The notes beneath the pieces are model-generated. The model was not told the DNA's origin. It saw only the letters and a list, made by a program, of their open reading frames with translations, and did no database searches. A DNA stretch of 64,000 bases. Source: Archilochus colubris. Its lineage: Eukaryota > Chordata > Aves > Apodiformes > Trochilidae. Below are positions 22,949-35,019 of the stretch, piece after piece. The position numbers and the translations under genes were made by a program. Location of the stretch: positions 1,550,001-1,614,000 of the forward strand of contig CM041108.1 of the NCBI GenBank assembly GCA_023079485.1, written 5' to 3'. Position 1 is the first letter of the stretch, and each line of letters starts with the position of its first letter.

Positions 22949-25900
22949 CTGCAAAAAGAGAAGGCATGGGTGGGCATGGCGGTGTAGACACACTTGGGGG
23001 GACGACACGAGGGTGCACAGGGATGCATGAGTCTGCATGATGATGCACGAGCATGCAGGACGCATGGGGATGCAGAAGGCTGCTTGATGACATCTGAGTG
23101 TGCAGAAGTGGTGCAAAAGGGTGGGTGAGTGTGCATGGAGATGCACAAGCATGTAGAAATATGCAGGATACACGAGTGTACAAGGAGGTGCGTGAGGAGA
23201 TACGATGATGCACAAGTACATCCAGAGATGCATCAAGGTGCAGAGCAAGTGAGCACAGAGGGTGCGTGATGATGCACAGGGATGCACTGGGGTGCATGCA
23301 TGAGTGTGCCTGGGGGTGCATGAGTACACAGGGATGGATGAGTATGCACAATGGGGCAAGAGCATGCCTGGGGATGATACACAAGTGTGCACAGGGGTGC
23401 ATGATGATGCCCACACAGGGATGCATAAGGTTGAACAACGATGTATGAGGGTGTGTGGGGATACACAAGGGTGTATGGGGATGCACGGGGCTGCAGAAGG
23501 CTGCACAAGGACACATCATGATGACAGAGGGTGCACAATGATGCATCAGCTTGCACCAGGATGATGCAGCAGAGTGTACAAGAGCTGTGGTGGGAGCTGT
23601 GTGAGGCTGCAGGCAGGAACAGACACGGAGCTGCAGGAGGGATGGACAGGTGGAGTGCATGACGCTGCCTGAGGGGATGCATGGGGGTTCAAGAGGCTGC
23701 AGCTGGGCCACATAACTGTGCAAGGGAGGATGCCCAAAGGTCTGGGAAGGTGTGTGAGATGCAAGAGGCCTGTGCAAGGGATGCAGGCAGGATGTACAGA
23801 AGATGCATAAAGGATGCAAGGAAGGTGCAGGAGGGATCCATGGTAATGCAGGAAGGGTGCACAAGACACTGCACAGGAGCTGGACTTGGGAGTCACAGTG
23901 CCTGCATGAAGGATGCACCAGAGTTGCATGTAAGATGCATGAGGGATGCAAGAGAAATACACAAGAATGCAGAAGGGCTGCATGAAGGATGGGCGGGGAT
24001 ACACAAGAATGCAGAAGGGCCCCAGGGAGTATGCAGAGAGGCACAGGGTGTGCATGGAGGACACAGGAGGTGAGCTGATACCTTTGAGGATATAATCAGT
24101 GAGCAGTGTGGGTACCTTCTCATTCCCCTCCTTCATGGCAAACAGGACTGTGAGGGAGAACAAGGCCATCAGGCCAGCCCTGTTTCCCTCCCCCAAATGT
24201 CCCTCTCACCCCCCAAAACCAGTTGCCCACAATGTATCAGGCATGAGACCACCTTCAGGGCAGAACTGCCAAACTGGAGCTGAGCAGAAAGGGGGAGGGG
24301 GGCTTGCTATGAACCCGTAAAAAGCATCTTTCCTCCCCTCCCAAAATGAGCTTCGTTGCAATAATGTACCCGGGTCAACTGCACCTCAAAAGGTTGCAAT
24401 GCTGCAAGTTTGTTTTGCTATGCAAATTGGTTACATTGCAACCAAATGCTGCAACAATACCAGGCTGCAAATGTTGCACTGCATAAGAAAACATTGTGCT
24501 GCCATCCCCCAAACCCACCACGATGCAAAACAGCTGATGCCACCCCAAAAAACCCAACCCTGGAGCCTTGTCCCCAACACTCACTGTTGGTGAGCATCTG
24601 CAGGTCCTCGACAGAGGGTGGCGACCCTTTCTTCTCATAGGGGATCACTGTGTTCAGGTACTGCAAAAAAACCACAAGCAAAACAACCCCAATCCCAACA
24701 AACTCACCCCAAAAGCCACCCCTGTGGCACCAAACAGTTGCTTTATGGTGTTTTCTTTTTAGCTGCAAATTGTCCCAAATTGGCACAGAATTTGCTTTTC
24801 CCACCCTAGCATTTAATTTGCAGGAGCAAAACCCACCCCAAAATCCCCCCCTGCTCAGGGAAAGGATTTTGGGGTGAAAAAATGGTGATTTTTGCACAGC
24901 AGGTTGCAGGGGACAGAAAGGAGATGGTAAGGAAGGGATGTGGGGCAATTTGTGCGAGAAAAAGAAACAACCGGCACCTGCTTCTCGGTGGTGGTGGGGC
25001 CGAAGGTCTGGCGCAGGCTGGAGTGCAGGATGCTGGAGATGCCCTCCATGCTGAACCGCTGGGGACACCACAGGTCATGCTGTCACCTCCTGGGGACACT
25101 AACTCAACAGCACCCCTGGCACAAATGTGTCCCCCCCTACCTCCCTGAGTCCCACCACGTTCCCCCCTCCCTCTGTCCCCATGTCCCCAGCTGCCCAAAC
25201 CCATGTCGCCTACTCCCCCGTCCCCATGCCGCGTCCCCTCTCTTGTCCCCGTGTCTTAAGTCCCTCTGCCCTGTCCCGTCACATCCCCACATCCCTGTTC
25301 CTTGTCCCCCCAATCCCCACGTCCCCATCCCACCTTCCTCAGCCCTGTCCCCTCACTCCACCGTAACTCATCCCCCTGTCCCATGTCCCTTTGCCTCGCG
25401 TCCCCCTCTCCCTTGTCCCCCATCCCTCCTCCGCCATGTCCCCACCTTGCGTGGCAGATGTCCCCCACGCTCGGGCCGCCCCGCCTGTGTGCCGGAGCCG
25501 CGGTCGCGGCGTCGGCGTCTGGCAGCCTCGCGCTGCTCCCGCTGCTCGCCCTGCACAGCCAGCAGCGCGCCGATGAACGCCGTCTTCACCTCCTTCTCGA
25601 AGGCCAACTCGTCCCGTCGTGCCAGCTGGGCCACCAGCTCTGCCGACAGCGCCCGGCTGGCCGCCTCCGCACGCCCCGCTGCCACCGCCAGCTCCCGCGG
25701 GGACAGGAGGGACAGCCCTGTGCCCGCCGGGCACGGGGACAGGCAGCATCAGTTAGTGCCACGCGCTGCCCAGAGCTGCTGGTGCAATATCTGGTGCTCA
25801 GAGTGTGAGGCTCTGTGCAATGCGTGTGGCACCGGTGCAAAAATGAAATGCACGATGCAATGGTTGCAATGCCTGGTGCACAAAGTGCAACGCGTGCAAT

Positions 25901-28900
25901 GCCCAGTGCAAAAACGCAATGCACGATGCAATGCACGGTGTGCAACACCTAGCACACACACAAAAATGCAAGGCACACTGTAATGCATGCAGCGCCTGCT
26001 GCAATTAAAAATGCAACGCATGCAACAACCAGTGTAAAGAGGCCGTGCACAGAGCAATGCACGCAATGCCTGGCACATAAAAAAATGGAATGTGTGCAAC
26101 ATCCAGTACAAAAATGCAACCCACTGTGCAAAACACGATGCCCAGTGCACAAAGTGCAATGCATAGAGCAACGCATGCAACACCTGTTGCACAAACTGCA
26201 ATGCACAACACAATGCATGCAACACTCGGTGCAAAAAGATGCATTGGATTGTGCTAAGCATGCAATGCCTGGTGCACAAAGCACCATACATGGTGCAACA
26301 TCTGGTACAAGAAGTGCAATAAATGGCACAAAAACTCAGAGGCACAGTGCACAAAATGCAATGCACAGTGCACAAAGTACAGCGCATGCTGCAACACATG
26401 CAATACATCCAGGACATTAAGGACAACGCCCAGGTGCAATATCCATTAGAAAAAGTGGGATGCCCATCACAGTATATGCAATGTCCTGTGCAATTAGTGA
26501 AATGCCCAGTGCACAAAGTTTAACACACAGTGCAAAAAGCTCAAGGCATAGTGCAATTAGTCAGATGCTCAGGCCAGTTACTGCAATGCCCGGTGCAATC
26601 AGTGAAATGCCCAGTACAACATGTGAAACGTCAAGTGCAAAACATCCACTGCCCAGTGCAATAAATAAAATGCCTGGTGCAGGAAATTAAATGCCTGTAG
26701 CAATTAGTGCAACACACCGTACAGTGAGTGAAATGCCCAAGCAACAAGTGTAATGCCAAGTGCAATGAATTAAATGCCTGATGCAATTAGTGCAGTGCAC
26801 AGTGCAAACACTGCTGTGTGTAATGCAATTAGGGAAAGGTACCCTAAAGTTTGCAAAAAAGCTTCCTGCACCTGAAGGTGCAAATATTCAGATGCAGGAA
26901 CTGCAGATAGCTGCCTGGTGCAAGTGCTGCAATGTTTGGGGCAGTGAGTGCAATGCATGGTGCAACTAGGGAAAAGCAATGCAAGTGGCATGCTCAATGC
27001 ATTAGTGCATCATCCGATGCAATTAGTGACAGGCCTGGTGCAAGTGAGTGGGTATCATGATTATGCAATTAATGACCTGCACGGTGCAATTAGTACAACC
27101 ACGTTGCAAAACCCCCTCCTGTGATTAAAGGGATGCCCCATAAATAACCACATTGTGCAATTACTGAACAGCCGGGAGATATTACAGAAGGCCTGAAGCA
27201 ATTAGTGCCATGCACAGTGCAATGAATGAAATGCAGTGTGAAGTTAAGGGAATGAGCTTTGAACCATAAGCAAAACACCCCCGGGGGTTGATTTTAAACA
27301 GGCAGTGTGCAATCAGTAACAATCTGGAGTGCATTTAGGAGGGCATGCTGTAGGGTGGGCTGGGCAGCATGCACAATGCAATCAGTGAAAAGCACCAGCA
27401 TTTTCCCCAGGGATTTCGGAAAACGCCTCCTGCAATCAGGAAAACCCCTGGTGCACAGTGTATTTATTTGCAATCAGCGCGTTCCAGGGAGTTAAACCCT
27501 CAGCACAGTGCTGTCAGGAGCATGCACCCTGCGTGGTGCTATCGAGAAGCTGCATTTCCTGACATGCAAGCAGTAAAACGCTATCACCAGGCATATTTTT
27601 TTTTTCCCCCAGAAAAAGGCAAGGGTAGCAAAAGCTCAGAGTGCACGGAAGGAGGACAATGCAGGAAGCCCTCAGTGCAAGGCACACAATGGTGTCAAGC
27701 TCTTTGCAAAATACACTTAATAAGCTTTGCAAAATAAACCAAATTGCACTTAGCAAACTGCTAAATTCAGCAAAAATGTGTTAGTGCACCAAAGTGTTAT
27801 TTGCAAGCCCCCCTCAGGTGCAAGCAATACCCAAAGCAGTATCCTTCCAGGGGTGCTCACTTTTTGCCAAGAGCCCTCTCTCCTGGTTAGCCCTAACCCT
27901 GGAGAACCTCAGTTGTCCAAACTGATTGGAACTGGTCCCCAAAAGTGAGGAGCACGGGCCAGGTGGGCCGTACCTTCGTGGGAGCAGTTGTTGTTGAAGG
28001 TTGGGCAGAAAGCCTGCAGCTCCCGCAGGAGGAAGGGCTCTGAGCCCCCATTGTCACCCTCAGCATCAGCCTCTGTCTCCTCCTCCTCCTCTTCCTGAGG
28101 CGGGTCAGGGTCAGCCTCCGTGTCAGGTGAACTCTGCATCAGCTCCTCCAGCTCCTCAATCACCTGTGGGGGAGCTGGGGTTCCACCTGCATCCTGTAGT
28201 GGCACCCTGCACCTGCATCCCACATCCTGTGTGCATCCTGCGCCCTCCACCTGCACAACTGCACTTCACATGCTGCACATGCATCAGCACCCTTCACTCC
28301 ACACCTTCATCCTACTCTGCTTGCATCTCACATCCTGCACTGCCACCCTGAACCCTGCTGTCTGCATCCAGCACCCTCCACCTGCACCTACATCAGCACC
28401 CCTCACCTGCATGCAGCACCCTGCATACTGACCCGACTTTGCGCTGCCCCCTTACATCCTGTACCTATATCCCAGAACCTGCACCTGCATCAGCAGCCTG
28501 CACCTGCTTCCATCTGCACCCTCCTGCTGTATGCATTCTGCAATACACATCCAGCACCTGCACTTTACATCTGACACCTGCATCCTGCACCCCACGCACT
28601 GCACTTGCATCAGCACCCTAAACCTGCATCCCACACCTTCATCCTGATATCTGCACTCTGCACCTGCATCCTGACCCATCTGCATCCTGCACCCTCCACC
28701 AGCACACCTGTGCCTATATCAGCACCCTGCACCTACACCCCACAGCCTTGCACCTGCATCAGCACCCTACACCTGCATCATGCTCCCTGTCTGCACCTTG
28801 GATCCTGCCCTCACCCACTGTCCCTTACTCCCTCCATCTGCATCCCAACCTCCCACCTGCCCATCCATCCTCCCCTTCTCATCTCCACCCAACTTCCCTA

Positions 28901-31900
28901 GGCACCCACACCCTGTCCCCCCACACTCCCTCCACCAGCAAAAGTGACACCTCTGCCCTTGGGTTTGTGCTTCCAACTGGTGGTCACTGGGCTGGGGTGG
29001 ACCGAGGCCACTTGGGGGGCTCTTGGGGGACACCTGGGTGGCCCCAAGTACCTGTTCTGCTGTCAGCAGTGGCTCCTCATTGATGCCCGAGTCCTGCTCA
29101 CTCCTCTCAGTGAGCTCCTCCTCCTCTTCCTCCTCCTTCTTGCAGAGCTGCAGGAGACACAGGCTGGGTGGCCTTGGTGGCACCACAGGTCTGGCCACTG
29201 CCCAGGCATGGCCACAGGACAGGGAGAGCCACCAGGGAACCACAGCTCAGGACACACTGCACAGCAGTGGTGTTGCATGAAGAGACACAGGTGGGGATGT
29301 TGGGCAGGGAGACATTGGATAGGGAGATGTTGACTGGAGATGTCAGGTGAAGAGACATTGGATAGAGATACTGGATATGATGTATGAGATGAGGGCACTG
29401 AATGGAGATGTTGGAGATGCTGGATAGAAATGCTGCAGACATTTGGTGAAAACATGGGATGGAAATAGGTTGGACAGGTACTGAGATCAATGGAGATGGT
29501 GGATGGGGAAATGTTGGACAGGGATGCTGGATGAGATTTTGCACAGGGACACTGGAGACATTGAAGAGAAAGATGGATAGGGAAGCACTGGGAGGTGTTG
29601 CAAGGAGATAAGATAGAGTTGCTGGACAGATACCCAGGACTGGGAAGCTGGCCAAGGAGATGTCCAGGTGTACTGGGTGGAGATGTTGGATGGAGAGATG
29701 TTTGAATTAATATACTGGATGGTGCCACTGGATAGGAAGGTGCTGGAGATGCCGGATGGAGATGAAGGGGGTGCTGTACAGGGAGAGGATGGTAACAATG
29801 ATGAATGGGAAAGAGGCCAGATGAAGACACTGAATGGGGAGGTGACAGCTGGAGATGCTGGATAGGGAGACATCCTCTTTTTCCCCCACCTTTCAGTTCA
29901 TTTCACCTTTTTAGCAGAAAATAACCCAAGAAACTGGCTTCCCTCCCTTCAGCACCAGTGGAACACCCAAATGGGTTCAGTTCTGCGGATTTTGGAGATT
30001 TCTGGAGCACCTCCAACCCCAGCAAATCACAGCAGGAACTGACTACAACAAAGAAAACATCATTTTCTACCCAAAAAAACCCCAATCACCTCAACCATGG
30101 CTCAGGAGCAGACTGGCAAAGATCAGCTTGCCAAACCAAATGTTCCATCTTGCCCGTTTAAATGTAATTTCACCCTAAAATGTCAGCCCACACCCCCACA
30201 ATGCCATTTTTGAGTAGTTTGATGGTCACTGAGCCTCGGGGCTGGCTGACAGCTGCCAAACATCACCAGGGGGTCATGCAGGGACAGGGGGTGGGGAGCC
30301 AAGGAGGGGCCACAGCTGTACCTGGAGGTCGGTGCTGTCGGGGGCCTCAGCCCCAGGGAGCAGCCAGGGCCGGGGGGAGCCCCGGGGGGAAAAGCCATCA
30401 GTGAGAGCATCCCAGACCCTGCAGGGAGGTGGGTGGTGAGTGGTGATCCCAAAATGTTGCCTCCCAGAAAGCTGTCCCAAAGGGACCAAACCACCTCAAA
30501 ACATCCCAAAATGTAGCCTTGAAATGCCTTCAAATAAACCCCAACCACCACTGAGATGCCCAGAACATCTCAGGGGGAGAAGGGGAGAAAGAAGGGGGGG
30601 AGAGAGAGAAGGGGAGGGAGAGAGAAGGGGAGGGAGAGAGAAGGGGAGGGAGAGAGAAGGGGAGGGAGAGAGAAGGGGAGGGAGAGAGAAGGGGAGGGAG
30701 AGAGAAGGGGAGGGAGAGAGAAGGGGAGGGAGAGAGAAGGGGAGGGAGAGAGAAGGGGGAAATTAGGAAAAGGGGTAAAAGAGGGAAAAAGGAAAAAATA
30801 AGGAAAAAGGGGAAATAAGGAAAAAACAGAAAATAAAAGAAAAAAGGAGGAATAAAGGGGAAAATGGGGAAAAAAGGGGAGAAGTGGAGGGAAAAGAAAG
30901 GAAGAAAAAAATGGGAGAAATGAAAAAAAAGCTGAAAAGCAGTGAGAGGGGAAAACGTGAAAAATGGGGGAAAAGGTAAAAAAGTCAGAAATCGGGAAAA
31001 AGTCACAAAAAGAGATTAGAAAACATCTCCCCAGTGCAATGCAACCCCCACAACATGGTCCCACATCCCAATTCACCCTAAATCACCCCAAAACCACCTG
31101 CCCCCATCCTCCAGCTCCTAACCTGCTCATTTCTGGGTATTTACCTCATCGCCCTCCTCCCAATTCCTTCCAAAAACACTCATTTCCCAAATTCAAAACC
31201 AAAAAAACCTCATGTCAAAAACCCCATACCCTTATATTCTAATTTTTAACAAAATGTGTCAAATTAGGAAAAGATTTATTTTCCCCCTAAATTGTGGTGG
31301 TTTTTTCCACTCTTAAAGTGCCAGGCTCAGGCTAGTAGCAGATTTTTGGGTTAAAAAATGGCCAGAATTGGTTAATAACTAGGGAAATGCAGCGTCTTTG
31401 AAGCCCATCCCCTGCTCTGCACACAGGGTTCATTCAAGGAGAAAAAGAATCCCTGTTTTTCTGCCTAAACTGACCCCAAAAAAGGCCACAATAAGCAGCA
31501 CAAAGCGGCGACAGCGCGGCGCTCCCGGCCACTGGCCAAAAGACTTTTTTTTTTTTCTCTGAAAAACCATCAGTTCTGCAAAGCAATTCAACTTCTGGAT
31601 TTTGGTTAAAAAACCCAAAACAAATAAACAAAAAAACACCCTGAATATTAAATAGATTTGGGGGCTTTTGGGTTGAAAACAGCCATTTTAGCATGGTGAA
31701 AATGGAGTAGTGGGAATGGCAGCCTAGGAGATAATCCCAATTAAAACAAAAAAGTCAGTTGGAAAAGTTCAATGTACAAACTTCACTGAAAAAAAAAAAC
31801 ACAAAAATTGTGCCAAAAGATGGTTTTTCTTGGCTAAAAAGAAAAAAGGGTTTTTAATTAAAATTTCATGCAAAAGCTACTATATTATGGCCAGACAGGG

Positions 31901-32891
31901 GAGATTTTGCCCCAAACTGGCTGCTCCCTGCCTTAGTGCAGATTTCACACACTGTAAGCAGGAGGCTCAGCTCTACTCACATGTTACTCCATATTTACCT
32001 TCAACCCATTACAGTCTTTCCTCACACAGCCCGAGGCTGTTGTGACCCCCAATTATGTGCTAGGGGGCACCCTGCTGTGCACCCTTATAGGATACTACGT
32101 AGCTACTTCAAGTATGCTCTACAGCCAGTCCAAAGATGCCACTCAGCTACTCCAAGCTACTGTAGGAGACTTATTTTCCATCTGGCAGAAATCCTGCAAG
32201 AATGCAAGGAGGTGCAATAGGCCCCAGAGGGGCATTACTAGGCTACTACACTGCTACTCTGATGTGCTACCACAACTACCTGCAATGAGGTAGGTGGGTG
32301 TGCATGCCTGGGGAGGGGTTGTATCTCATGCAAGAAACCATGCAGGCCTATGGGTGGCCTACTCATAGGATACTACAGCACTATTTTTGACAAAGTGTAT
32401 GACTATGATACAATGCAGGGGGCTAGTCAGGGAAGTCTCTCAAGGCTGCAAGGAGACACACAGGCTATGAGGTGGCTTACTCAGAGGTTGCCATTATTGC
32501 AACCCCAATGCTGTGTGTTGCACGACCAGGCTCTGATGCAGGGAGCAGAGGGGGTAGTGGACTGTGCAGGGGTGAGAGGAGGCCCATGCCCCCCAGGAGT
32601 AGGGGTCCTTACTCACTCCTCATCCTGGAGGCGCTCCTCCTCTTCCTGCACCTGAAGATGCCCCCTCACGGGGGCCAGGCTCTCAGTGGCAGCATCATAG
32701 TTGCGGAAGCAGACGGTGAGCTTCTCGTCGAACTCCTGCACCAGGTCCTCCATCGACTTGAAGCTCATAATCTCGGCTGAGAAGCTCTCCAGCTCGACCA
32801 GTGCCAGGTCCACGCTGCGCTGCGGGGTTCCCCCATCATCCCCAGGTCCCTCCTCAAACTCCTCCTCCAGGCTCACCAGAGGTGCCTCCAT
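22932..32891 (-). CDS. FEZ1: FEZ1 (zygin-1), kinesin-1 adaptor protein, complete coding region
   Basis: Nine coding exons on the minus strand, all GT-AG and in phase, in transcription order: 32891-32617, 30418-30322, 29147-29052, 28163-27974, 25717-25446, 25058-24978, 24660-24585, 24147-24082, 22948-22932. They give 389 codons plus stop, close to the human length of 392. The start is the ATG of MEAPLVSLEEEFEE; a longer frame opens 15 bases upstream (MALRR), but the family begins at MEAPLVSL. Landmarks are FKSMEDLVQEFDEKL, NDSGINEE-like QDSGINEEPLLTAEQ, the coiled-coil QLARRDELAFEKEVK, the near-invariant TVIPYEKKGSPPSVEDLQML, and the end VLCPT. FEZ proteins (UNC-76 family) link cargo to kinesin-1 and support axon growth; they are cytosolic. 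Compared with human, several Lys are Arg and the N-terminus is about 12 residues shorter. Introns are mostly tandem repeat. Confidence 0.96.
22980..24070. repeat. GGATGCA-type tandem array filling the last FEZ1 intron
   Basis: Over 1 kb of short words such as GGATGCA, GATGCAC, GGGTGCA and TGCATGA in irregular units of about 9-20 bases, almost without interruption across intron 22949-24081. It has few stop codons on the minus strand, so it shows a false 370-codon frame of His, Pro, Ser, Cys and Leu. Confidence 0.85.
24148..24584. repeat. FEZ1 intron with TGCAA-rich stretch
   Basis: From about 24395 to 24540 the word TGCAA or TTGCA recurs about every 8-14 bases (for example GGTTGCAATGCTGCAAG). 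The remainder of the intron is unremarkable. Confidence 0.55.
25059..25445. repeat. FEZ1 intron made of TGTCCCC-type repeats
   Basis: Words such as TGTCCCC, CCATGTCCC and CACATCCC recur about every 8-15 bases from 25125 to 25445. Almost the whole 387-bp intron is C-rich low complexity. Confidence 0.7.
25750..27830. repeat. 2-kb TGCAAT / AGTGCAATGC tandem array in FEZ1 intron
   Basis: Intron 25718-27973 is nearly all degenerate units of about 18-24 bases on the theme GGTGCAATTAGTGAAATGCC and AGTGCACAAAGTGCAATGC. Order decays toward 27830. The false frames here, up to 255 codons and rich in Cys, His and Ala, come from the TGCA core. Confidence 0.88.
28170..28800. repeat. CACCTGCATC-type minisatellite in FEZ1 intron
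   Basis: Words CACCTGCATC, CATCCTGCAC and CATCAGCACCC repeat through most of intron 28164-29051, in units of about 9-18 bases. The last 250 bases fade into C-rich sequence. Confidence 0.85.
29290..29875. repeat. GGAGATGCTGGAT-type minisatellite in FEZ1 intron
   Basis: About 25 degenerate units of 12-24 bases built on GGAGATGCTGGATAGGGAGA. Lies inside intron 29148-30321. The rest of the intron is unique. Confidence 0.82.
30573..31010. repeat. Polypurine tract: 16-bp GGGAGAGAGAAGGGGA array, then A/G-rich run
   Basis: Positions 30600-30755 hold about nine nearly perfect copies of the 16-bp unit. From there to about 31010 the + strand remains almost all A and G. It sits in FEZ1 intron 30419-32616. 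Purine runs of this length can form triplex DNA. Confidence 0.9.
31890..32600. repeat. GCTACT-rich degenerate sequence in FEZ1 intron
   Basis: Words CTACT, GCTACT, GGATACTAC and TACTCATAGG recur irregularly over about 700 bases next to the first coding exon of FEZ1. More decayed than the other intron arrays. Confidence 0.5.
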
Positions 32892-32919
32892 CCTCCTCAA
32901 TGCCAATGTGCTGCCCTAG
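32892..32919 (-). other. FEZ1: FEZ1 5' untranslated part of first coding exon
   Basis: A good acceptor (CCTCTCCACAG) ends at 32920 on the minus strand, 28 bases upstream of the ATG. This shows at least one non-coding exon further upstream. Confidence 0.6.
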
Positions 32920-32939
32920 CTGTGGAGAGGAGGCTGCCC

Positions 32940-34370
32940 ATGAGGCACTGGGCTACTTACAGGCTACAACACCAGGGCTCCCTCTTCCCTCTGTGAGCAC
33001 TGTGCTGGCTGAAACTAGCACCCATGGCTATTATGCAACCAGTAGTAGCCTAGCAGTATCCCAACAGCATCTTAGTATTGCTATACAAATATGCTGCTTT
33101 CCCAACACTATAATAGTAGTACTTAACTAGCAGCAACAAAGTGTTGGTAGTGGACCAAAATTATCTTAGTGCTGCCCTCATAGTATATAACAAGTGTCTC
33201 AACACTACCTTTTTTAATGAATTAGTAGTATCTTTATACTATATCACTATTATCTTAGCAGTGGTTTGAAAGTACCACACAGGTACCAATAATTTGCTGA
33301 CAGTATCCCAAAAGTTTGAGTGTTGCCCTCAAGTATCCCAGAAGTATCTTACCACTGTCTACTCTAGTGATCTTGCAGTATCTCAGAAGTAGCCTACTGA
33401 TTTTCTACAAGAACCCTACTAAAAAATTAGTACTGTCCTTTGTACTGGCACCTTAGCAGCATTATAATAATAGTCTGAGAGTATCACAGCAGTGATCTGA
33501 TACTGTCTGATACTGATACTGTCTGATACTGATACTGTCTCTGTAGTATGTTAGTAATGGCCCTGTGATATCTTAGCAGTACCTCAAAACTATTATGAAA
33601 GCATCTCAGTGGTATTGTTAGAGTATCCAACCAGTATAATCTTAGTATAATCCTGGTAGTACCTTTGTGCTATGCTGAGAGCATCCTAGTAGCAGCCATT
33701 GAAAAGCTCAGCATTGTTGTAGTAGCAGAGGTAGGATACCACAACATTAAATCAGGAACAACCCTGTAGTGTACTACTTATATTCTAACAGTGCCCTGGC
33801 AGTATCAAAGTAGGGTGTCCTAATAATGATCCTGATAAGATCCTACTAATGGCACATGGCTAGTATCTCAGTAGTGTCCTGACAGTATCTTGGAAGTGTA
33901 GCGTAACGTCCAGGTATTATCCTAGTGTGTTGTTTCTATGCTGAAAGGAACCAAAATGTATCTGCTGCTGTAGTATCCTGGGAGCACCACAATGGTGTGG
34001 CAGCACTGCTCCAGTGGTAATTTCAGTATAGCATCAACCCTAGAACAACATTTGGAATATCCTAGTAATATCGTGGTAGTACTCTGACAGTACCTTAGGA
34101 ACATTCTTGCAGTATCTCAGTAGCATCCATATAGTATCCTGACAGTATCTTAGTGCTACCCTGAGTGTGTCTTAGTGCTGCCAGTAAACTGACAGCACTA
34201 CCAAAAACTTCTAAGAGCCACTCAGTGGTATCCCAGTGGTATCCTGAGAGCATCTCAGCTGTCTTGATAACATCCCCCCACTCTCTCACCAGGTTCATGT
34301 GTCTTCCGCTAGTATCTTTGTAGTAGCCTCCTAGGAAGCAAGTAGTTACCTCGTAGTAAGGCAGCAGCAG
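32940..34370. repeat. TAGTATC-type tandem array in FEZ1 5' intron
   Basis: About 1.4 kb of degenerate units of about 11-14 bases: AGTATCCTAGTAG, AGTATCTCAGCAG, ACCTTAGTAG. Includes a perfect short stretch of TCTGATACTGATACTG at about 33498-33540. Confidence 0.85.
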
Positions 34371-34394
34371 CAGCCCAGTAAAGGTGCCACTACC

Positions 34395-34740
34395 TCAACC
34401 TGCTCCCTCTGGGGAGTTCACACACAACGGGGTGCATCCGTGCAAGGAGTAGGTGCAGATGGGGGTGCATGCCCGCAGGGTGCACGTCAGTGTGCGTGGG
34501 TGCGTGCCCGGGCACATAGCACGCACCTGTTCACACGCAGATGCATGCACCGCGGAGCTGTGCACCCTCAGCACTGCTATGCATGTGTGCTCACCCTCTG
34601 CCCCCCCCAGCTGCACCCAACAACCGCGCTACGTGCAGCTCGGTGCATCCCTGCATCCCCGCACCCCCACCCCCCTAGCAGCGCGTGCGCATCCCACAAC
34701 GCACCACCCGCGCACAGATGCTGATGCGCTGCCGAGCACC
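34395..34740. repeat. GTGCA/GTGCG-rich low-complexity stretch
   Basis: Words GGTGCA, GTGCATGC, GTGCGTG and TGCATGCAC recur about every 8-12 bases; CpG rises toward the FEZ1 promoter. Same TGCA core as the arrays in the last FEZ1 introns. Confidence 0.55.
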
Positions 34741-35019
34741 CCCCTAACCCCTCCTCCTCAGAACACGAGCACCTTCCTCCCCCCCCCCCAAAGCACCCGA
34801 ATTCCAACACTCCCCAAAAATCCACATCCCCCCCCCCGCAATGCACCCCAGCAACGGCAACACCCCCCGCGTATCCCCGAAAAAACACCCATCTAACCCC
34901 CCAATGCCGGCGTCACACACCCACGCGCTGCAGCCACGAGCCCCCACCCACACCGTGCACCCTCCTTCGCGTACACCCTCCGCAGCACCCCGAACCCCAC
35001 CCCCCCTCCCCGCACCCAC

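Noticed and set aside
22932..24044. A 370-codon minus-strand frame rich in His, Pro, Ser and Cys
   Set aside because: It is the GGATGCA tandem array read in a frame with few stops. Only its last 17 bases are coding, as the FEZ1 final exon.
24940..25983. A 347-codon + strand frame
   Set aside because: It runs antisense through two FEZ1 exons and a C-rich intron; composition is only Pro, Ser, Arg and Ala from GC bias.
25749..26516. A 255-codon Cys/His-rich minus-strand frame
   Set aside because: Product of the AGTGCAATGC array in a FEZ1 intron; the periodic Cys-Ala-Leu pattern follows the repeat.
25750..27830. CRISPR-like regular repeats
   Set aside because: The units are degenerate and directly adjoining, with no constant repeat and unique spacers, and the genome is eukaryotic.
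29063..29830. A 255-codon minus-strand frame continuing out of a FEZ1 exon
   Set aside because: Upstream of the real acceptor at 29148 it is the GGAGATGCTGG minisatellite in reverse; the FEZ1 frame joins by splicing instead.
30530..31076. Phe/Ser/Leu/Pro frames of up to 168 codons
   Set aside because: Translation of the polypurine tract and 16-bp repeat.
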